Shown: positions 11,417 through 24,117, counted from the stretch's first letter. The stretch is DNA of 64,000 nucleotides from Maratus speciosus (GCA_963932465.1 OZ010791.1:622053800-622117799); one strand, 5' to 3'. Numbers and translations: made by a program. Notes: generated from the sequence alone by a model not told the origin.

Positions 11417-13046
11417 TTTGGTTTCCGTGACAAAAAAGAACATTTCGGCGTTGTTGCTTTTTGATTACAACGTAATGCCTTAAAAAATAACTTAATGACT
11501 GTATTTTTTCGCCGTATTTTTGACGATTGATGCATTCTTTTTAAAGAAAATTTTTGTTCTCAAATAGAACTGCTTTTTTTAAATGGAATTCTGAAAATGT
11601 TTTAGCATTATAATTGCTGTTATTCTTTTTTTGCAATGTTTTCTGCTCTTATAAAAAGAAAATGTAATCTTTTTCAATCTTAGAAGAAATTCTGTTCCTG
11701 AAAATTATTCTTAACTGAATTTTCTTTTGCATAAAATTTTGAAGATTTGCTTTATTGAAATATAATGAAAGAAATTCAAATAAATTGTTTTAAAATTATT
11801 ATTTTTTAATGGAATTTTAAGAAAATTATAATATTCTGCTATTCTCAGATGGAACATTTTGCTGTTTTAACGGCTGAAGATCGATCAAACATCGTAATGA
11901 AATTTTTGTTCTCAAGTTTTATTTGCAATACTTATTCCATGATTTTAAATTTTTGAGCATAGTATAGTTTAGAAGAAAATTCCTTTACTGGTTTTCATTT
12001 TGAGTGTCTTGACAAAATTACTGCTGTTTTTAAATTATTGAAAAATGAAATATTATTTTGAAAATCAAGAAATTTATTTATTTATTCTCTAATTTATTTA
12101 TTTATTCTTATGGTGCATTAAAAGATGTTTATCAAAGAAAGTCTTTAATGAATTTTGAAATTCTGAGATGAATTCTAAAAATTGTTCTCTGATTTTAAGA
12201 ACAAATTTATTTAACAAGAGGCTATGGTTTTTATACTTATTCTTACATTGGGTTTTTAAATTTTATTTTATGGCACTAATATATTGAAATAAAATATTTA
12301 ATGAATTTGAAGATATATTATGAAAATTAAGATATTTATTGAAGCAAATTATTTTTTTCCCCTTGGAATCTGTGATAATTATTGAAGTTTAAATTATTTT
12401 ACTGAAGTTGTTCTTATCTATTACATGCAAAGGATCTGAAGTTCTTCATGAAATTCGTAGCTGTAATATATCCTGCATGATTTTTTGAAGTCTTCACTGC
12501 TTTTAAATGTATCAATTTATAAATTTTATTCCAAAAATATCTTCAATAACTTTTTTATAAAAAAATATATATATATAACGTGTTCTTGTACCACCTTCCA
12601 CTTTTGTTCTCAAGATATTTTTGTCATCTAGTGCACGATTTGACTGCTAATATCGATTTTGGTGTTTGGTGAGTGCAGTGTTCTTTTACTAAGTTAAATT
12701 TCAAGAACTCTGTTTGCTTTCTACAAACTGTTATGATAGTTCTCAGTGCTTCAATTTTCCAGAATTATGTAGCTTCATCAAAATTTAATGACATATTTTT
12801 TTTTTTTTGCTTAAAGAAGAAATTAAAAAATTCATTCTCCTGTATTATCCTCATGACTGAAATAATTTGAAAAATTTTTATTCTACATGATTTAAAATGA
12901 CAATAGTTTTACTCATCTTTCTTATTCACATTTGCTTACCTACTGAAGTTGCCTTCAAGAGTGTTGTTATTAATCCATTTTTTGAAACGCTTCTCTGGTG
13001 TGTGGAAATGTTGTTCTGAAAGTACTGAAAATATTATAATACCTGC

Positions 13047-13077
<31 letters not shown>

Positions 13078-15374
13078 TTCCTCATTTACAGCAACCAATA
13101 AAGATTTGTGCTCCATTTTCGGCTTTGATGTTCCTGGTGAATTCTCAGTAATTTATGTAGTAAAATATCCATATTTTTTCTGATCTTCTCCAGTGTGTTT
13201 TTGAAGTTGGTTCTGAAGCTAAATCAATATGTATATATATATTATTTTTTCATAAACAATAGAATTTCCCAGTCAACGTTTACTTGTGAGCGGAAAATTT
13301 TCATCCTTACGTAGGGGTAAGCGGCAAAGTTTCATCCTCGCATTGGAAGTGTTTGACTTCTACATCATACCATATTCCACAACTATTTATAAAGTTTACT
13401 GTTATTTGAATTACAGGAAATGTTCAAGCTCAAGAATGTTTGTTTATTTACTTATTTCTGAAGATTTTTATATGTCAATTATTATTATAGTGCCTTTTCT
13501 TTATTTCATAACCCAATTGCTTCAAAATTTTTAATCTGCCATATGCCTCACTTTTTCAATTTATGCAAGAAAATTATTTTAAATTGATCATGAAGATACA
13601 TTTTTTTTTAAATGAAGAAAATTTTTATTTGCACCTTTCTATACGAAGAAAAGCACAAATTCTTAGTGAAAATATTTACCAGCGCATCTTTTTTTGAAGT
13701 GTTCATCACTGAATCTTCAACAATTCTCTAAGAAATTATATATATATATATTTTTTTTAAAGTGCTTCTTCACTACCGATTTTGACTACCGATCTTGTCC
13801 TCTACTCATCATGGTGTATGTGTTTATATCATCCTTAAGTGCAGTGTTACTCCTAAATGTACCACTATGCATTGTCTTCTTTTTGCCAGCAGTGTCTACC
13901 AATTTTTCCTTCAAGTATATCACCATATTCTGCTAAATGTTCATAATTGGTGATAGTGTGTTCTTAACTGTGCCTTTTTTTTCAACAAAATAGAAGTGTT
14001 TGAATAGTTCACAGTACTATTCATATCCAACCATTTGTGGTTTATACCAAGAGCTTCTTTACATCTGTAAAATACACTATTTTTTTTTCTCTTTTTCTAT
14101 GCTGATTATTTGATTATCTCTTGCACAAGATCTCAGAGGTCTCTTATGCGCATTGGAGTCTGCTGTATTTTTGTGTTTTGTATAAATGTGTTTACAGAGT
14201 TACTGAATGTGTCCACTGGCCATGGTATCATGAAGGAATGTCTGTTTACTCTACAATATTTTTTAAAATTTTGCAGCTCTTTAATTTCAACTGTTGTTTA
14301 AAGTTAACTTAAAATATTTTTTTAATGGCATAGAAACTTAAATTTAAAATTTACTATTAAATTATTGAAGGAATTAAACTAAATATTTTTATGGTACACT
14401 TGCTTGGTAATTTAAAATTTTTCCTGATTATGACAATTTTTTTAACTATTATGATTAATGAAATTCAAGTCCTAGGTTGTCAGAATATAAAAGTAAAATA
14501 TTCTCGACTTTCTCATTGCAGTTTGTTTTTATAAATATGCGGAAATTGATTAGTAGAAATGATTTATTTATTCATTTTGAATGTTTCAATATTTATGAGA
14601 AAATTGATTAGTAGAAATGACTTGTTCATTTTGAATGTTTCAATATATGAGGAAATTGATTAGTAGAAATGACTTGTTCATTTTGAATGTTTCAATATGT
14701 GAGGAAATTGATTAGTAGAAATGACTTGCTCATTTTGAATGTTTCAATATTATGAAAAAATTGATTAGTAGAAATGATTTTTCATTTCGAATGTTTCAAT
14801 TAATGATTTATTTTCCTAGGCAGTCAGAATATTTAGAGAGGGTACTTCTGACTTTATGTTGCTTTACTTTTGCAACTTTATAAATTTTGATTCATAAGTG
14901 TACCTTATTTTTTAACTTATTGAATTCAAAATTTTTTTGTGGTCTCTTTCGGCTAAAAATTTATTTAGCTTTTGGATTTATTATAAAATTTTAAAATGTT
15001 ATAAAAGAGTAATATGTTAATTTATAGAGATCATTTTACACAGGAAGGTGCCTTTCTTTGCCTGTGATTGCAATGGGGCTTGATATTATTATTATTGTAT
15101 ACTATCATGTTATGTATACTATTGAAATTTGAATGTACTACTTGATGTATATTCTTTTCTTTCTCTTTAGGTCACTGTACATGTACGTTCCCTAAATGTG
15201 CAAATGCACTTAAAATTTTTATTATGACTTTTAAATTTTAACTTAAAGTTTATTCTACATTTTTTTGCTCCTTGGCTTTTAAAATTTTGTTTTCCCTTTG
15301 TTGAAAAAGCTCTTTCAAGATTTACCTTTTTCACCTTTTGGTCATTCAAAATTTTGTTCGGCAAATGGGGGTAA
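11417..15374 (+). other. Internal region of the LARD-like element
   Basis: It contains the primer-binding site at its start, long A/T-rich non-coding DNA, a run of about 29 A residues at 13045-13073 and a five-unit tandem repeat at 14541-14800. Short frames at 12673-12870, 13286-13534, 13694-13936 and 14110-14312 are hydrophobic chance frames without motifs. Conserved non-coding interiors of this kind are typical of large retrotransposon derivatives. Confidence 0.65.
14541..14800. repeat. Five-unit tandem repeat in the LARD interior
   Basis: The string GAAATTGATTAGTAGAAATG followed by TTCATTTTGAATGTTTCAAT occurs five times with a period of about 50-60 bases and small indels. It is a local minisatellite with no coding potential. 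Confidence 0.85.
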
Positions 15375-16368
15375 TGTGATGTAGCAATCACATTTATTAT
15401 TTATTATTTTTTAAATTGTAATGCAGCATTATTATCTCATGTTTTAAACTATTTATTTTCAACGCAAAACATCGTTCAAATCGTTTTTTTTCTTTCCTTT
15501 TTTACCACAAGTAACAGAACCTTTGATTTCAGATTTTCCCCCTCTTCCTGATCTATTTTTAGATTAAGCGTGACGTCGACCGCGTCATATTGGAGGTGTG
15601 TCTCTCTCCTCTTGCCTTTTGACTGTAGTTTCGTTTTTCCGTGCTGTCATTCGTTCTACAATTAATACGTAAATTTAATTTAACAAATAGATTTAAATCA
15701 TTTCTGGAAGTAGTTTTGTGGACCCCTTTTATGCAGTATATATATCAATGCAGCCAGTTTTTTTTAACAGATTTTAGGATCATATTTTAAGATCGGATCA
15801 GATTTTAAGATTTACGAAAATATGTATTATTTTTGACAATGTGACTTGTCGTTTGAATTTCGGGCCTTGCGCCTAAATTCAAAGAGCAATGTTCTTCAAT
15901 AGCTATTATCTCGATATCTAAAAGTTTATCTTCGGTCTCTGGTTTTTTTTAATTTAACGCATATTTTATTTCGGACTTTTTATTATCAAGACCTTCTTTA
16001 AAAAATGATTTTAACCAGTATTCATCTTTATCATGGAATTACTTCCAAGTTTTAATAATTCTACGTGGAACGTTCTTCGAATGTGTACAGTGACCTACTT
16101 CTCCTAATTGCCTTCCACCTCTCAAGTGAAACAACGAATAAAGAAGATTTTTTATAACTGCTGTCTCTTCAATGTGTCTACTGTTGTCATTTAAGTAAGA
16201 CTATTCCTTTTATTTTTATTGCAAGTCAACCTTATCATCTTAGCTATACGATCACTCCATTTACGGCATTCAAGAAAAAGTTTATTCTCGCCATTTATGT
16301 TTATTCTCAACAAATTAACTCTTTTTATTTACTTAATTCTCCTCCTCAACATATTTTAAAACGTCACA
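15375..16368 (+). repeat. 3' LTR of the LARD-like element
   Basis: Second copy of the direct repeat, starting TGTGATGTAGCAATCACA directly after the G-rich polypurine-like tract and ending AACGTCACA before a C run. It holds the 35-base segment around GATTAAGCGTGACGTCGACC that the 5' copy lacks, so one LTR has gained or lost it since insertion, or the two come from template switching. Confidence 0.85.
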
Positions 16369-16421
16369 CCCCCCATTTTCTTTTATTTTATTTTATTTTA
16401 TTTTTGCAGTAAGAGGTGGTC

Positions 16422-16519
16422 CTATCAAAAACTTGTCAATATAAAAATTGTAGATAATATTAAGAAGATTTATAATAAGTTTAAGTGAATTTGATATCTT
16501 AAGAATTGACTAAGTTATG
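16422..16519 (-). repeat. Family F internal fragment
   Basis: Matches the fragment at 10321-10420 and, in reverse, the interior of the F element at 28050-28145. It sits about 50 bases right of the 3' LTR, after a TTTTA microsatellite. Confidence 0.55.
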
Positions 16520-16767
16520 AATTTGCACTATTTTTTTTTTCTTTTTTGTCAGTACCGAATAAAGTTCATTTTTGAAGTGTACTACAACTTATCTTATTTT
16601 TTTTTTTTTTTTTAGTTACTATGGTAATTATTTATCTTATTTTTTGTTCTTTTAGTTATAGTGAAGTTTTAATAACACAAGCCTGCGATGATTGTGTTTT
16701 TTAACTTTTGATAATTCATTTTTATGTATTTTTTAACGTTGAATCTGAAAATGACTTTCATTTTTAA

Positions 16768-18537
16768 CCATCACGTCAGGGTTTTCGCAAATAGTAAATT
16801 TCAATGTTAAAAAGTAAATAAACTGTCAAGTGCGAGTATTACTCGCGCTCAGAGGTTCCGTACAATGAATATACGAATTATTAACTGAATTAAAAAAAAA
16901 TGGTTGCTAAAAGAATAATAAGACCTTGTAAAAAAAACTGTAGAACTTAGGTTTGGATATAGCTGTATATACCAGAAAAGTATGAATGGGTATACCATAA
17001 AAGTTTAAAGAAATGTGAAGCCTTAATAATATCAAATATTGCTATTCTGTTTAACTCTTTTTTTTAATCTTATCCAAATCTGTTTGTGATAAACTTTATT
17101 CGGAAATGACAATAAAAGTAGTGCATGTTTTAAACTTCATTTGCCATTTTATAAAACTAAATTCAGCGTAGTAATAATATTTTATTTTTACAGTGCAGCT
17201 AAAACAAAACCCTTGTTCAAACTTAACATTGTGCTAAGCGCGCTTCGAAAGGAGGTCGCAAAGTTGCAACGCCGCCTTGGTCCATTTTGCATTTTTCCAG
17301 ATAGGTTTTTGATTAACTTTTAAAGACACAGGAGACGTATTGAGAGATCCACACAATGCAAACTAGTCGCGAATCCATAGTATTTATGTGATTAACTCTA
17401 ATTAAATTAGTCTGTTTTTAACAATTTAACGTTTATTGCTTTTATACTGCTACTGGGCATTGCATTACACAAATATATCATTAAAAGTTGTTATACAGGC
17501 TCTAAAAGCCGATTATACATAGAATACGCCGTCCCTGTCATTACGTATGTCCAAACCGTCCTAGTCTTTAAAGGTTAATATCTGAGCTAATTACCGACGA
17601 TTTTTTTCAAAACTCATTATCAACAATGCTTTTATACTTCTGCTACGATAGGTACCTCCAGCGCTCCTCCACCCCTTTGCTGAATGCCCGCAAATCGAAA
17701 TTTGTGTGTAACGGGAAAATGAGCTTTTCTCAAAAACTATTTTACCTAGGGTAATCGCTATAATTTTCCTGCAAGGTTTAACTTAACGTCTACTACCTCT
17801 AATTTTTTCATAATTTTAGTTTCAATAGATTCGGAAATAGATGGGGGGGGGGGCGTATTTTTGCACTACATTTTCGACGATATTACCTAAAATTAAAAGA
17901 AATGTATTTTTGAGTTCAGCGTTACTAAAGCTTTCACATGGTATCCTACACGACATACAAATAATATATTTTTTTTTTTCAAGTAAGTTAATTAGCCCCT
18001 CTACATTTTTCCTAAATATATTTGTGAATGTTTAATAATCTGTATATATATGGGTCAATAGTCTTTATTACTTCCCCCAATTTGAACTTTCTGCGTTCCA
18101 TAGTTTATGAGTAAAATGGCTGTGACAGACAGACACAGGAGTGATCTTATAATGGTTCCGTTTTTACTTTTTAAGTACGGAACCCTAAAAAATAGCTAAA
18201 ATCTCTCAAAGAAATTTGTCAAAGCCTTAACAAAAGAAGGTAAATGTTTTAAATACATCTGCTACAAATTTCGCATCCTTGATACCGAGAGAGAAGATAA
18301 AAGGAAAAGCGCGAAGCAAAGCATGAGCGGTTCAAAGAAACTTCCACACGTGAAATAAAATTGTAAGGATTTTAAATACACAATATTTTACATGTTTAAC
18401 TGTAAAAATTCACAGTGTAAGCAAAAAGATGAATAAATTATTATGAAAAAAAGTTACATCTATTTTATAGTAGCAGATTTTCGTAATATTTCGACTTTTT
18501 AAAAATTTGCAATTTGTGAAAAACCCTGACGCGATGG
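16768..18537. mobile_element. TIR element (CCATCRCGTCAGGGTTTT ends) split by a family-E insertion
   Basis: The left end CCATCACGTCAGGGTTTT at 16768 is mirrored at the right by AAAACCCTGACGCGATGG ending at 18537. The inverted match continues imperfectly for about 45 bases (AAATAGTAAATTTC against AAATTGCAAATTTT). Without the family-E insert the element would be about 400 bp, a MITE-sized unit. No clear target duplication was found, so the superfamily is open. Confidence 0.5.
16825..18186 (-). mobile_element. Family E HINE-like element, complete
   Basis: On the minus strand it begins after a T run with AGGGTTCCGTACTTAAAAAG and its partner AACGGAACC, then a short GTCT microsatellite (TGTCTGTCTGTC). 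It ends with the inverse motif GTACGGAACC, a perfect hairpin GCGAGT-AAT-ACTCGC and ACTTGAC. Palindromic head, microsatellite and tail hairpin follow the HINE/DINE-1 plan. No coding frame; open stretches at 17141-17323 and 17841-18035 are chance frames. Confidence 0.65.
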
Positions 18538-18639
18538 TATGGTAAACTAGTTGCATGTGCCAATCCCGAAACTTTCTACTATCTGATATATTTTAATATT
18601 TCAAAATGTTGTTACACATGTCGCTATTTTTCCTTTTTT

Positions 18640-20136
18640 AGGTAGCTTTCATTACAAAAAGCTACCTATTGCAGCCGTTCGGAGGAAAGCAATTTCAAAA
18701 GATGTTGGTATATTTTCATCGATCATGACCCCCAGACCCCGAAACCACACTCCGTTCAAAATTGATATATAAATATATATCTGACCTATGTCACACTGTA
18801 ACTATCGTAATTATGAACCGATTTCGATGTAATTCGGTGTGTACATAGTACATACCAATGTCTCGACCGAGTTCGTTGGCCAGCTTCTTCCGCCGTTTTG
18901 TTTCAAAATGGCGGCCATTTAAATTTTTTAAAGAAAATTAAAATTTGAAATGTGGTAAACAAAAATTAAAAATGGAAAAATATTTTTTTTCTTATGTATT
19001 TGAACGTTATACAAAGATTAAGGAGCAGTTTTTGTTTCGTCTGTATCTTAAAAAATGGCTGAGTTATAGCATTTTGAATTTCTAGCGTGGCTGACATTTT
19101 GAAACGTCCTGAATTTTGTAACGCGATATAAGGCGTATTTATGAACCGATTTGGAGGTAACTTGGTCTGTACATAGTGCATACCAATGTCTCGACCGAGT
19201 TCGTTGGCCATCTTGTTTCAAAAGGGTTGCCATTTAAAAAAAAATTAAATTTAAAATTTAAAATGAGGTATTAAAAAATTGGAAAATGAAAAAATATTTT
19301 TTTTATGTGTTTGGCCTTGATACAAAGATTCCGGAGCAGTTTTTGTTTCTGAAAATTTGTTCTTTTGTATATATCTTAAAAAATGGTTGAATTATAGCAC
19401 TTTGAATTTCTAGCATGTCTAGCATTTTGAAATGATCTTGTATTTGTCACGCGATAACACACGTATTCGCCTATTTCGATGTAAGAAGGCATGTGGATAG
19501 TATACATCAATACCTCGACCAAGTTCGCTGGCCAGATTCATCAGCCATCTTGTTTCAAAATGACGGCCATTAAATTAAAAAAATTATATATATTTAAAGT
19601 GAAGTGCAAAAAAATTAGAAATTGAAAAAGGTTTTTTTCTTAAGTATTTGACCTTGATATAAGGATTCAGGAGCATTTTTTGTTTGTCTTTACCTTAAAA
19701 AATGGTTCAGATATAGCAGTTTCAATTTCTATTGTGGGTGACATTTTGAAAAATCTGATTTTTTGCATGCGACAGCACTCGTATATATCAACCGATTCCG
19801 ATGTGAGTGAGCATGTGCACAGCAATTTTCTAAGGTCTCGACCAAGTTCACTGGTTAGCCTCATCCACCATGTTCTCTTAAAATGGCAGGCACTTTAAGA
19901 AATCGCCGAATTTGGCAGTCAAATATAAGTTACTTTAAATAAAAGCAGCTTGGATAAAGCTGACTAATTTTGCGAAATTCTCATTCATTATACTGATAAA
20001 AATTAGTATTGAATCTCCTATATTCGGTTTCCACTATACTGAGCTTCGTGTGTTTGAATGATATAAGTTGGCTTTTTTAAAATAAGGAATATGAAAGCTA
20101 CCTCTTCCTACCGGCACTGGCCGGAAGGACTTTTTT
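18640..20136 (+). mobile_element. Family A HINE-like element, complete (A1)
   Basis: The head palindrome AGGTAGCTTTC..AAAGCTACCT (18640-18667) follows a T run. Next are CGATCATGACCCCCAGACCC, a TATATA microsatellite and tandem units of about 325 bp built around AACCGATTTCGATGTAATTC, TCTCGACCGAGTTCGTTGGC and AAATGGCGGCCATT. The 3' end has the inverse motif GAAAGCTACCT, then a GC hairpin (CCGGC-ACTG-GCCGG) and AAGGAC before a T run. Later units are more diverged than the first. No coding capacity. It shares layout with families B-F but carries TA instead of GTCY repeats. Confidence 0.7.
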
Positions 20137-20149
20137 AGTTCAATACTAT

Positions 20150-21112
20150 ATCAACTTTGACTTTCATCTTAAATTTCTGCTTCATTCAATTAATCGGAGT
20201 AAAAACGAGTTAATCTCGATCATGATATTTATTAAAATCAATAGTTTTTCGTTATATTGTTGTAAGTCAGCTGTTCGCGAATAGAAGGTTTATCAGGATG
20301 GGAAGTTCCCATCAATTCTCGAGCCGCCGATGTACAATAGAAATACGAAATATAAAGAAAATTACACCAAAATCGCTATTATAGTGCCCTCTTTCGGCGG
20401 AATATTTCCAAATTCACGGGAGGACCTTCTTTCCATGACCAAAAACTATACACAAAAAATTTGGTTCAATTCTATGCATAACTTCATACACTTTTCAATG
20501 GTAGAATATTGAAAATGGCACAAAAATCACTGTTATAGCGCCCCTCCCGGCGGAATCTTTCTAAATTCAGGGAGGACCTTCTTGCCATGGCCAAAAACAT
20601 ACACAAAAAATTTGGTTCAATTATATGCATAACTTCATACACTTTTCTATGGTACAGTATTCAAAAAGGCACAAAAATCCCTATTACAGCGCCCTCTTCC
20701 GGCAGATTTTTTCCAAATTAAGAAAAGACCTGCTTGCCATAGCCAAGAAGTTAAAAAAAATTTTGGTTCAATTGTATGCATAACTTCATACACTTTTCGA
20801 TGGTAAGATATTCAAAATCGCTACTACAGCGCCCCCTTCCGGCCGATTTTTTCCAAATTAAGGAAGGACCTGCTTGCTATAGCCAAAAACGTAAAACAAA
20901 AATTTGGTTCAATTCTATGCATAACTTCAACACTTTTTGATGGTAGAATGGCGACGGACACACGGACACACGGACAGACAGACATTTTCTATAAACATGT
21001 TTTTGGTAATCTCTGACCAATAAAACATGTAAATCCGTCGAAAACCAGAAGTTGAAAAAAATTTCGATTACAATACTTTCTTCTATTGAAGATAGAAAAA
21101 GTAAAAGTGAAG
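20150..21112 (-). mobile_element. Family D HINE-like element (D1)
   Basis: On the minus strand the head is ACTTTTACTTTTTCTATCTT followed by AATAGAAGAAAGTATT, then GGTTTTCGACGGATTTACAT, ACATGTTT and TGTCTGTCTGTCCGTGTG. This head is homologous to the family-C head. About five units of roughly 145 bp follow, each with GCGCCC..CTTCCGGC, AATTTGGTTCAATT and ATGCATAACTTC. The far end has the inverse of the head (GACTTTCATCTT at about 20158). A near-identical copy follows the next A element at 59775-60737. Confidence 0.6.
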
Positions 21113-21729
21113 GTCCTTTTTGGATTCAGCTCTAAAAAATACATAGGAAGCAATTATCAAAAGCTAAAAAACATAACCAACACACCTATTAGGTAGCTAT
21201 CATTACAAAAAGCTACCTATTTCAGCCGTTCGGAGGAAAGCGATTTCAAAAAATTTTGGTATATTTTCATCGATCATGACCCCCAGACCCCGAAACCACC
21301 CTCCATTCAAAATTGATATACATATATATATATATATATATGACTTATGTCACACTGCAACTATCGTGATTATGAACCGATTTCGATGTAATTCGGTGTG
21401 TACATAGTACATACCAATGTCTCGACCGAGTTCGTTGGCCAGCTTCATCCGACGTTTTGTTTCATAATGGCGGCCATTTAAAATTTTTAAAGAAAATTAA
21501 AATTTGAAATGTGGTACCAAAAAATTAAAAATGGAAAAATATTTTTTTCTTATGTATTTGAACTTTATACAAAGATTAAGGAGCAGTTTTTGTTTCGTCT
21601 ATATCTTAAAAAATGGCTGAGTTATAGCATTTTGAATTTCTAAAGGGGCTGACATTTTGAAACGTCCTGAATTTTGTCACGCGATAAAAGGCGTATTTAT
21701 GAACCGATTTCGATGTAATTCGGTATGTA

Positions 21730-22800
21730 CAGTCGTGGAAAAAAAAAAGTAAACACCCCCTACTAACTCCTCAACAAATTATCGTAGAAGAAAGTTACTG
21801 GTACCGAACGATTGGAAATAAAGTCTACTTTTAAATAATGTATATAAAATTTGCTTAGGGGGCCACCTACATATTAAAACGAACCATAACTTTGTTTTTT
21901 TCAATAGCAGTACCCATTTCTGACAGCATAAATGAACTCTACACCCTTCAATTAGCCTAAAAACGAATTTTTATGCAATTCGTACCATAAGTTTCCGAGA
22001 AATTAATTATTTTAAAACGAGCGTATTTTAAGGGCTGTATCCAAATTGAAGTTCCGTACTGGATTGTTAACCGAGAGAGCCGCTTCCTTGATCAAGGCAC
22101 CTTAAGCGCCACTCAAGTAGTCAATGAAGCGTGTTAGATTACAGTACGGCAGAATAAATTTCAAAATGTCTACTAACTTCCATCATAGACGGCCCCTTAA
22201 ACCATCATTTTGCCGTTTTTTAAGCATAATTTAAGCATAACTACTTGGAAGAAAAATGTGAAATTTTTTAATTTCCATAAAGCAGGACTTAATAAATCTA
22301 AATCCATCAAAAAAATTGTGGGTTGCAATTCATAATTTTTTCGAATATTAATTTCATAATTCATATCATAAAATTATAAAAATTGCAAATTCAGCTTATT
22401 TTTGTTTGGGTATATTAGTATTATTACCAGAAAAAAAATTAGCACATTAGGAGCATAATTTCGGGAGATATAAATAAAAATATGAAAATATAATTTAACA
22501 TTAGAAGCACTAAATTTTGAATGTTTATAATTCAAAAACCTATCATTCAAATGACTTGAAATTTGGTGTCTAGGCATAGTTTGAACCGAAGATTTGAAAT
22601 ATTTCGTTAAAATTGGGTATTGCCATTGAAAAAAAATGAAGTTAGGATTCGTTTTAATATGTAGATGACCCCTTAAGAAAATTTTATATACATCATTTAA
22701 AAGTAGACTTTATTTCCAATCGTTCGGTACCAGTAACTTTCTTCTATGATGATTTGTTGAGGAGTTATTAGGGGGTGTTTACTTTTTTTTTCCACGACTG
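21730..22800. mobile_element. Tc1/mariner-type MITE with about 160-bp terminal inverted repeats
   Basis: The ends CAGTCGTGGAAAAAAAAAAG and its inverse are part of near-perfect inverted repeats of about 160 bp (also GGTACCGAACGATTGGAAAT). A TA dinucleotide flanks each side (21728-21729, 22801-22802). The empty site GTGTACATAG is seen in neighbouring A units. CAGTCGTGG-type ends plus TA duplication are typical of Tc1/mariner. A short interior stretch near 22160-22210 may be a transposase relic on the minus strand (MMV...GAVYDGS), but no open transposase remains. Confidence 0.8.
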
Positions 22801-22888
22801 TACATAGTACCAATGTCTCAACCGAGTTCGTTGGCCAGCTTCATCCGTCATTTAGTTTCAAAATGGCGGCCATTTAAAATTTTTAAAA

Positions 22889-23587
22889 GTCCTTCCGGCC
22901 AGTGCCGGCAGGAAGAGGTAGCTTTCGAATTCCTTATTTTAAAAAAGTCAACTTATATTATTCAAACACACGAAGCTCAATTTAGTGGAAACCGAATATA
23001 GGAGATTCAATACTAATTTTTATCAATACTAAATCATCATGAATGAGAATTTCGCGAAATTAGTCATCTTTATCCAAGCTGCTTTTATTTAAAGTAACTT
23101 ATATTTGGCTGAGATGTTGATGTATACTATCCACATGCCTTCTTACATGGAAATAGGCGAATACGTGTGTTATCGCGTGACAAATACAAGATCGTTTCAA
23201 AATGTTAGCCACACTAGATATTCAAAGTGCTATAATTCAACCATTTTTTAAGATATAAACAAAAGAACAAATTTTCAGAAACAAAATCTGCTCCGGAATC
23301 TTTGTATCAAGGCCAAACACATAAAAAAATCTTTTTAATTTTCCAATTTTTTAATACCTCATTTTAAATTTTAAATTTAATTTTTTTTTAATGGCAACCC
23401 TTTTGAAAGAAGATGGCGAATGAAGCTGGCCAACGAACTCGGTCGAGACATTGGTATGTACTATGTACAGACCAAGTAAGATCCAAATCGGTTCATAAAT
23501 ACGCCTGTTATCGCATGACAAAAATCAGGTCGTTTTAAAATGTCAGCCGAAATAGAAATTCAAAGTGCTATAACTCAGCCATTTTTT
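22889..23587 (-). mobile_element. Family A minus element, 3' part (duplicate of 39180-39894)
   Basis: It begins with GTCCTTCCGGCCAGTGCCGG and GAGGTAGCTTTC, the reversed A tail, and continues with reversed A array units up to the insertion point of a B element at 23588. It is the duplicated copy of the start of the long minus A element. Confidence 0.65.
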
Positions 23588-24117
23588 AGGGTTTCGTTCA
23601 TCTGACGAAACCCTATTCGTCTCACTCCTTTGTCTATCTGTCTGTCCGTCACAGAGCCCGTTCTCAGAAACTATACATGTTAGAGATTTGAAATTTTGGG
23701 TACTTATAGCTGAACACCTCACATCAAACAACAAATCATAAAATTTTGAAAAAGATGGTAATTAACTGAATTACGGGCTAATTAACTTCTAAAATTAACC
23801 AATCCACCTTTCTAACGCAGATTCAAATGAACTTTCTCCAAATCATCCGTGTTTCTCTTAAGGGTTGCCAGTAAAATCAGCCGATGCATGGTTACCACGG
23901 AGGAAATTAAGCCGAAAAATGAAGTGGGCATTTTAAATCGAAATCGCATATCAGAAAATATTGGTCCGAGAAATTTGTAAATGAAATAGACAGACGCAGA
24001 AAAAAATCTACTTTCATTTGGTATAAAGTTCACATTTCTGCGATGTGTATAAGTTAAAATATCCACTAAAAATCGATCGATAAAAATTTATTTTCTTTAA
24101 TTGGAAAGACAAGGAAA
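23588..24117 (+). mobile_element. Family B plus element, 5' part (duplicate)
   Basis: Head palindrome AGGGTTTCGTTC/ACGAAACCCT after a T run, then ATTCGTCTCACTCC, a short GTCY tract and one B core unit. A unique-looking arm of about 330 bp follows, ending GGAAAGACAAGG, where a minus B element is inserted. Same structure as 39895-40414. An 84-codon minus frame here is part of the repeat and is not a gene. Confidence 0.65.

Larger units (their letters stand above)
10460..16368 (+). mobile_element. LARD-like LTR retrotransposon, about 5.9 kb, no coding capacity
   Basis: Two long direct repeats (about 957 and 994 bp) with TG...CA ends bracket 3.96 kb. Two bases after the 5' LTR is TGGTTTCCGTGAC (11419-11431), a good primer-binding site because it starts with TGG, the complement of a tRNA CCA end. 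Just before the 3' LTR is AAATGGGGGTAA, a purine-rich tract in the polypurine-tract position. The interior has only scattered frames of at most 82 codons and no gag, protease, RT or integrase motif, so it must be mobilised in trans. Flanks are C-rich on both sides (CCACC and CCCCC), so a 5-bp target duplication is possible but imperfect. It is flanked on both sides by family-F fragments. Confidence 0.8.

Noticed and set aside
13045..13073. Poly-A tail of a retrocopy
   Set aside because: The A run has no target duplication or coding relic next to it and lies in the LARD interior.
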